NCBI GenBank assembly: GCA_943370595.1
Contig: CALRRO020000017.1
Coordinates: 44,951 to 108,950, forward strand
DNA length: 64,000 nt
Reading direction: 5' to 3'
Origin: Piscinibacter sp943370595
GTDB lineage: Bacteria > Pseudomonadota > Gammaproteobacteria > Burkholderiales > Burkholderiaceae_C
The notes under the pieces: model-generated
Databases searched by the model: none
What the model was told of the DNA's origin: nothing
What the model saw: the letters and a program-made list of their open reading frames with translations, nothing else
In this document: positions 59,918 through 64,000 of the stretch, piece by piece
How positions within the stretch are numbered: the stretch's first letter is position 1
How the letters are laid out: the number at the start of each line of letters is the position of its first letter
Program-made: the position numbers and the translations under genes

Positions 59918-61033
59918 ATGTCCATGCGCGTTCTCCAGCTACTCAGCAGCACGGCCTTTCATGGCGCCGAATCGATGGCGGCCGAGCTGTCGCGCCAGCT
60001 GGCTGCACTCGGCGTGGACATCGAGCTGGCCGTGTTCGACAACGCCGGAAGCGGCAACGCGGAGATCTTCGAGCGCGTGGGCGCAAGCGCTGCGGCGACG
60101 CACCGCATCGCCTGCGCCGGGCCCTTCGACCGCCGCGCCATCGGCCGCCTGCGCACCCTGCTGCGCGAGCGGCGCATCGACGTGGTCCACAGCCACAAGT
60201 ACAAGAGCACGTTCTACGCGCTGGTGGCGCGCCTCGGCCTGCCCAGCCGGGTCGTCACGACGTACCACAACTGGCTGCTCGACACGCGAGCCCTGCGCGC
60301 GTATGCGGCACTGGACAAGCGCGTCGCTCGCTTCAACGAGGTCTGCGTGGGCGTGTCCACGCCGGTCACCGACGAGCTGAGGCGCTGGGTCCCCGCGGCG
60401 CGCGTGCGGCAGATCGACAACGGCGTCGACGTGCAGCGCTTCCACCCGCCTCAGGATCGCGCGCAGGCACGCGCCGCTGCAGGTGGCTCGCCGGGCCGTC
60501 CACTGGTGGGACTGGTCGGCCGCCTCTCGGCGGAGAAGGGCGTCTTCCACCTGCTCGATGCTGTCGCCCGGCTGCCCGACGCATTCGACGTCGCCATCGT
60601 CGGCGACGGCCCCTTGCGCGGCGAGATCGAAGCGCGGGTCGAGTCGCTCGGCCTGAGATCGCGCGTGCACCTTCTGGGCAACCGGCGCGACGTCGAGCCG
60701 CTTTACCAAGGCTTCGATGTGTTCGTGCTGAGCTCGCTGGTCGAAGCCTTCCCGATGGCGCTGCTCGAGGCGATGGCCAGCGGCTGCGCGGTGGTCGCGA
60801 CCCGCGTCGGCGAGGTTCCACGCATGGTGTCGGATGGCGTCACCGGGGTGCTCGTCCCCGCGGCCGACTCCGGCGCGCTCTCTCAGGCTCTGTCGGGCAT
60901 GATCCAGTCGCCGGAACTGGCCGGGCGGCTGGGGCGTCAAGGGCGCGACGACGTGGTGGCGCGCTTCTCCGCCCAGCGCATGGCACGCGCCTACCTGGAC
61001 GCGTACGAGGACGCGCTCAGGCCGAGCCGTTGA
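59918..61033 (+). CDS. Family 4 glycosyltransferase
   Basis: This 371-residue GT-B glycosyltransferase starts MSMRVLQLLSSTAFHGAE. It has the donor-binding region LVGRLSAEKGVFHLLDAV and the GT4 E-x7-E motif in SLVEAFPMALLEAMASG. It probably adds a sugar from a nucleotide donor in exopolysaccharide or lipopolysaccharide assembly. The gene is divergent from the molybdopterin hydroxylase and its 3' end overlaps the next gene convergently by 17 bases. Confidence 0.87.
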   Translation: MSMRVLQLLSSTAFHGAESMAAELSRQLAALGVDIELAVFDNAGSGNAEIFERVGASAAATHRIACAGPFDRRAIGRLRTLLRERRIDVVHSHKYKSTFYALVARLGLPSRVVTTYHNWLLDTRALRAYAALDKRVARFNEVCVGVSTPVTDELRRWVPAARVRQIDNGVDVQRFHPPQDRAQARAAAGGSPGRPLVGLVGRLSAEKGVFHLLDAVARLPDAFDVAIVGDGPLRGEIEARVESLGLRSRVHLLGNRRDVEPLYQGFDVFVLSSLVEAFPMALLEAMASGCAVVATRVGEVPRMVSDGVTGVLVPAADSGALSQALSGMIQSPELAGRLGRQGRDDVVARFSAQRMARAYLDAYEDALRPSR

Positions 61034-63209
61034 TCAGGTTCGCCGGCAGCTGGCGCAGGCCGAGGATAGACACCGTCTTGAACTTGTCGAGGCTGTCGTA
61101 ACGGCCGACGGCCACACGCGGGATGTCGAACAGCGGGCTGCGATCGGTCCACACGCCGATGCGCGTGCCCATCGCCGAGCGGAATCCGAGTTGCTGCGTC
61201 ATGGCCTGCAGTGCCGGATTGGTGAAGCCGCCCGGATAGGCGAAGTGATCGATCTTCCGGCCCGTCCACGTCCGGAGCAGCCGATGCGAACGTTGCACGC
61301 TCGCCGTGGCCATCTCCAGCGGAATGTTGGTCAGAACTTCGTGCCCGTGGGAGTGCGAGCCGAGCGTCAGCAGCGGCTGGCGGGCCATCGCCGTGACATC
61401 AGCCGCATGCAGCGGCGTCAGCGCCGGTCGCGACCGATCCACCGCCTTCGTGCAGGCTTCGATGTGGTCCGCAACGGCCTCGCAGTCCGCCGGCGGCAGT
61501 TGCTTGACCGTCGCCAGCACGGCCTCGATCTGGGCCCAGTTCCTCGCGCCCCGCGTTCCATCGAAGGCATAGACGGGCAAGCCCCAGTGCGTGAGATCGA
61601 CGACCAGCGGCTGGCGGATCTGCAGCGCATTGACGACACGATCGAACCAGTACGGCCTCTCGTCGACGATGTGCCCGGTGGCGACGTACAGCGTCGCGGG
61701 CAGGGCCTCCGACTCGATGATCGGAACCAGGTGATCGAGCGTGCCGCGGTGGCCGTCATCGAAAGTGATGACCGCCACCGGCTTCTCGCTGCCGCCGCGA
61801 TAGGCCTGCGTGTCCATCGCCTCGTCCAGCGAGACGATGCGGTAGTGGCGCCGCACGTGGTCGATCTGGCGCAGGAAGTCGGAGCGTCGCACCACCTGCC
61901 ACGCCTCGACGTCTTCACGGTCACCGCCGAGCTCGTGGTACATGAAGACCGTCACGCCGCGCGCCGCGATGCGCCGCTGCAGCGGGCGCAGGATCGGACC
62001 CGCGCTCGCGGCGTGATAGACGGCATTGCCGACGGCGCGCTTTACGCGGGCCTGGATCGGCTCCAGCGGCACTGCCTCGGGCGACTGCGTCGGCGCCTGG
62101 ACCAGTTGCCGGTACAGATCGACCGAGCGCTTCAATGCGACCGGCAACGCCATTTCGGTGTGGATCCGTTGCCGGGCGCGCGATACGCAGGCTTCGCGGA
62201 ACGCGACATCGTCGAGCATCCGGGCGAGCGCGCCCGCGAGGGCGGCTGCGTCCCCGACCGGGAAGGTCAGGCCGTGCACTTCGTTCTTGACGAGATCGAC
62301 GTTTCCGCCGCCACGCGACACCACGGCGGGCACCCCCGCGGCCATGTACTCCATGATCGCGTTGGAGAGGCCCTCGCTCTCCGAGCAGTTGACGCCGATG
62401 TCGCTGATGGACAGGTAGCGCTCGATGTCGCCCTCGGCGCGGACGAAGTGAACCCGCTCGGTCAGCCCGGCGGCGGCCACGTGGTGGACCACCTCGTCGC
62501 GGTTGCCGTTGTTCCCGCCGACGAACAGCAGTTCCACGTCCCGCCCTTCGTCGATCAGCCGACGCGCTGCATCGATCAGCGTGTCATGCCGCTTGATGGG
62601 ACGGATGTTGCCCACCAGGGTGATGATCTTGGGGCCGGGCCGGATGCCCAGTGCAGTGCGCAGTGCATCGTCCGGTTCGTCCAATTCGAAGCGCGACGGA
62701 TCGATGCCGTTGTAGATGACCTCGATGCGTTCCGCAGGGAAGCCCTCGACCCGCGCCGTCAGGTCACGGACCTGGTCGGCATTGGCCACGATGCGCGTGA
62801 CGAAGCGGTTGGCCACGCGCGTCGCGGCAAGGTAGTGCGCGTTCATCCAGTGCCCGTAATCGCGGCGGCTGGCGACGATCGCCGGAACGCCTGCCATTCG
62901 TGCGCAGATCACGGCAAAGATGTTCGATACCGGGAAGAAGGTGTGCACGACGTCCGGCCGGGTGCGGCGGAAGTGCCGCGTCAGGCGCAACAGGATCAGC
63001 GGCAGCTTCCAGTGAAGCATGCTCGCGAGGTCGAAGACGGTGACCTTGACCGGCAGCCTGGACGCGTTGGTTTCCAGCCAACCGGTCGAGCGCAGGCAGA
63101 TCAGTTCGACGTCGTGCGACGAAGACAGCCCCTCGATGAGCTTGAGCAGCTGGTTCTCGGTCCCGGCGTGAGCCGTCGCGAGAAAGTCGATGACGAAGGT
63201 TACTTTCAT
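61017..63209 (-). CDS. Fusion of GT4 glycosyltransferase and polysaccharide deacetylase (CE4)
   Basis: This 730-residue two-enzyme protein has a GT4 domain at about 1-380 (TFVIDFLATAHAGTENQLL; GNIRPIKRHDTLIDAA; E-x7-E in ESEGLSNAIMEYM). This is followed by a NodB-type deacetylase at about 420-730 with the metal-binding Asp pair in TFDDGH, the His motif SHSHGH and the AYPGG motif. A linker joins them. The fused product would transfer a sugar and remove an N-acetyl group on the same chain, as in partially deacetylated exopolysaccharides. The ATG at 63209 begins MKVTFVIDF. No signal peptide is evident, so it is probably cytoplasmic. Confidence 0.87.
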   Translation of the reverse strand: MKVTFVIDFLATAHAGTENQLLKLIEGLSSSHDVELICLRSTGWLETNASRLPVKVTVFDLASMLHWKLPLILLRLTRHFRRTRPDVVHTFFPVSNIFAVICARMAGVPAIVASRRDYGHWMNAHYLAATRVANRFVTRIVANADQVRDLTARVEGFPAERIEVIYNGIDPSRFELDEPDDALRTALGIRPGPKIITLVGNIRPIKRHDTLIDAARRLIDEGRDVELLFVGGNNGNRDEVVHHVAAAGLTERVHFVRAEGDIERYLSISDIGVNCSESEGLSNAIMEYMAAGVPAVVSRGGGNVDLVKNEVHGLTFPVGDAAALAGALARMLDDVAFREACVSRARQRIHTEMALPVALKRSVDLYRQLVQAPTQSPEAVPLEPIQARVKRAVGNAVYHAASAGPILRPLQRRIAARGVTVFMYHELGGDREDVEAWQVVRRSDFLRQIDHVRRHYRIVSLDEAMDTQAYRGGSEKPVAVITFDDGHRGTLDHLVPIIESEALPATLYVATGHIVDERPYWFDRVVNALQIRQPLVVDLTHWGLPVYAFDGTRGARNWAQIEAVLATVKQLPPADCEAVADHIEACTKAVDRSRPALTPLHAADVTAMARQPLLTLGSHSHGHEVLTNIPLEMATASVQRSHRLLRTWTGRKIDHFAYPGGFTNPALQAMTQQLGFRSAMGTRIGVWTDRSPLFDIPRVAVGRYDSLDKFKTVSILGLRQLPANLINGSA

Positions 63210-63323
63210 GGGGCTCAGTCGACGCAGCGCCGATTATCTGCACTGCCGCCCGCTTGAGAACCCACGCCCCCGCAAAGCGGTGCCCCTGTCGCGCACAGTT
63301 CTCGCCGGCGCGCCAACTCGCAG

Positions 63324-64000
63324 CTAGCGGCTGGCTTCGAACGCGCCAATGTCGACCGCCTTGCCCTGCAGCCGCGCGTTGCCCTCGACGTCGGTCACCG
63401 TCAGGCCGGTAACCGCCGAAGAGCCCTTGTCGATGGCCGGGCTCTTGGCCTGCAACCGGAAGTTGCCATTGGCAGCATCGACGAACAGCGGGTTCAGCAC
63501 CACCGGTGAGCTGTCCCAGGACGGCGCGCTGCCGCGGTTGAAGTACAGGTTGTTGGACAGCGTGATCTGCGAGCTCGCCGTGCCGTTGAGCATCCCCACG
63601 TACGGCGAGGTGCCGTCGGAGTAGAAGATGTTGTTGCGCACGTTGGCCGTCGGCTTGGCGAAGTCGCTGTTCAGCCAGATGATCCCGCTGCTCGCATTGA
63701 TGCCATAGAAGGTGTTGTTTAACACGTTCCAGTCGCCGCTGTAGATCGCGATCGCGCTGAAGCCCTGCCCGAGCTTGTTGAACACGTTGTTGTAGATCGA
63801 ACCGTACGAGCCAGGCAGCGTCTCGCCGATGCCCACACCGCGGCTGTCGGTGGTGGTTGCCGCGCTCAGCACGTTGTCGTGCACGCGGATGTTCTCGTAC
63901 TTGAACGGCGTGTCGGTGTGGATCTGGATGACGTGCCCCATGCGCAGGTCATGCAGGTAGTTCCAGCCGATGTCCACGTCGCTGGCGCCGACCTGGATGT
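63324..64000 (-). CDS. Right-handed parallel beta-helix protein (partial, N-terminus beyond right edge)
   Basis: The C-terminal 225 residues of a protein with repeated short strands typical of pectate-lyase-like beta-helices (N-N-V-F-N, N-N-T-F-Y-G, N-N-I-F-Y-S, N-N-L-Y-F-N). It ends with a SPAIDKGSS ... DIGAFE tail as in choice-of-anchor beta-helix proteins. The frame stays open to the window edge, so the gene continues. Such proteins bind or cleave polysaccharides, which fits the neighbouring glycosyltransferases. No signal peptide can be judged. Confidence 0.8.
   Translation of the reverse strand, partial: IQVGASDVDIGWNYLHDLRMGHVIQIHTDTPFKYENIRVHDNVLSAATTTDSRGVGIGETLPGSYGSIYNNVFNKLGQGFSAIAIYSGDWNVLNNTFYGINASSGIIWLNSDFAKPTANVRNNIFYSDGTSPYVGMLNGTASSQITLSNNLYFNRGSAPSWDSSPVVLNPLFVDAANGNFRLQAKSPAIDKGSSAVTGLTVTDVEGNARLQGKAVDIGAFEASR

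Overview
The window is GC-rich bacterial DNA from an anoxygenic phototroph. The best guess is a purple betaproteobacterium of the order Burkholderiales (Rubrivivax/Roseateles-like). The evidence is a crtEF-bchCXYZ photosynthesis superoperon with bchI-bchD-bchO beside it, a 'small Trp-rich' protein of the type found in Burkholderiales, an aat/bpt N-end-rule pair, and housekeeping genes (dnaQ, lgt, ilvD) of betaproteobacterial type. Coding density is very high: no gap over 300 bases lacks a gene, many neighbours overlap as ATGA or GTGA, and GTG or TTG starts are common.

Layout. (1) 1-9.5 kb, all minus strand: part of the photosynthesis gene cluster, transcribed bchI-bchD-bchO, then crtE-crtF-bchC-bchX-bchY-bchZ; bchZ runs off the left edge. 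Three TGT-N12-ACA sites (PpsR/CrtJ type) lie upstream of bchC, crtE and bchI, and two of them overlap readable sigma-70-like promoters. (2) 9.6-28.6 kb: general metabolism. This covers an acyl-CoA synthetase, glutaryl-CoA dehydrogenase, aat and bpt, a large RTX/beta-propeller protein, an L-2-hydroxyglutarate-oxidase-like flavoprotein, tRNA-Val(CAC), dnaQ, lgt, a LysR regulator facing ilvD, a small cytochrome c, and a fadB/fadA-like beta-oxidation pair. (3) 27.4-34 kb: a complete branched-chain amino acid-type (Liv) ABC transporter with a long-chain acyl-CoA ligase inside the operon. (4) 34.2-37.1 kb: a DNA alkylation repair operon (Ada-AlkA fusion, Ogt, EamA exporter). (5) 39.4-45.1 kb: a two-subunit NAD-linked molybdenum/tungsten formate dehydrogenase with a divergent ModE-like regulator.

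(6) 37.1-39.4 kb and 45.1-64 kb: the unusual part. A compact NRPS-PKS hybrid has a formyltransferase domain and a luciferase-like monooxygenase buried inside its adenylation domain. It is followed by a KS-AT-KR-DH-carrier PKS and two alpha/beta hydrolases whose nucleophile elbows carry Cys and Arg instead of Ser. Around it sit a PEP-CTERM/exosortase-type ATPase fused to a degenerate UDP-GlcNAc 2-epimerase fold, an orphan Tat-exported molybdopterin hydroxylase, a GT4 glycosyltransferase, a GT4-polysaccharide deacetylase fusion and a beta-helix protein. I infer an exopolysaccharide/exosortase-type locus in which an N-formylated aminoacyl-polyketide unit may be made. This functional link is a hypothesis from gene content, not something the sequence proves.
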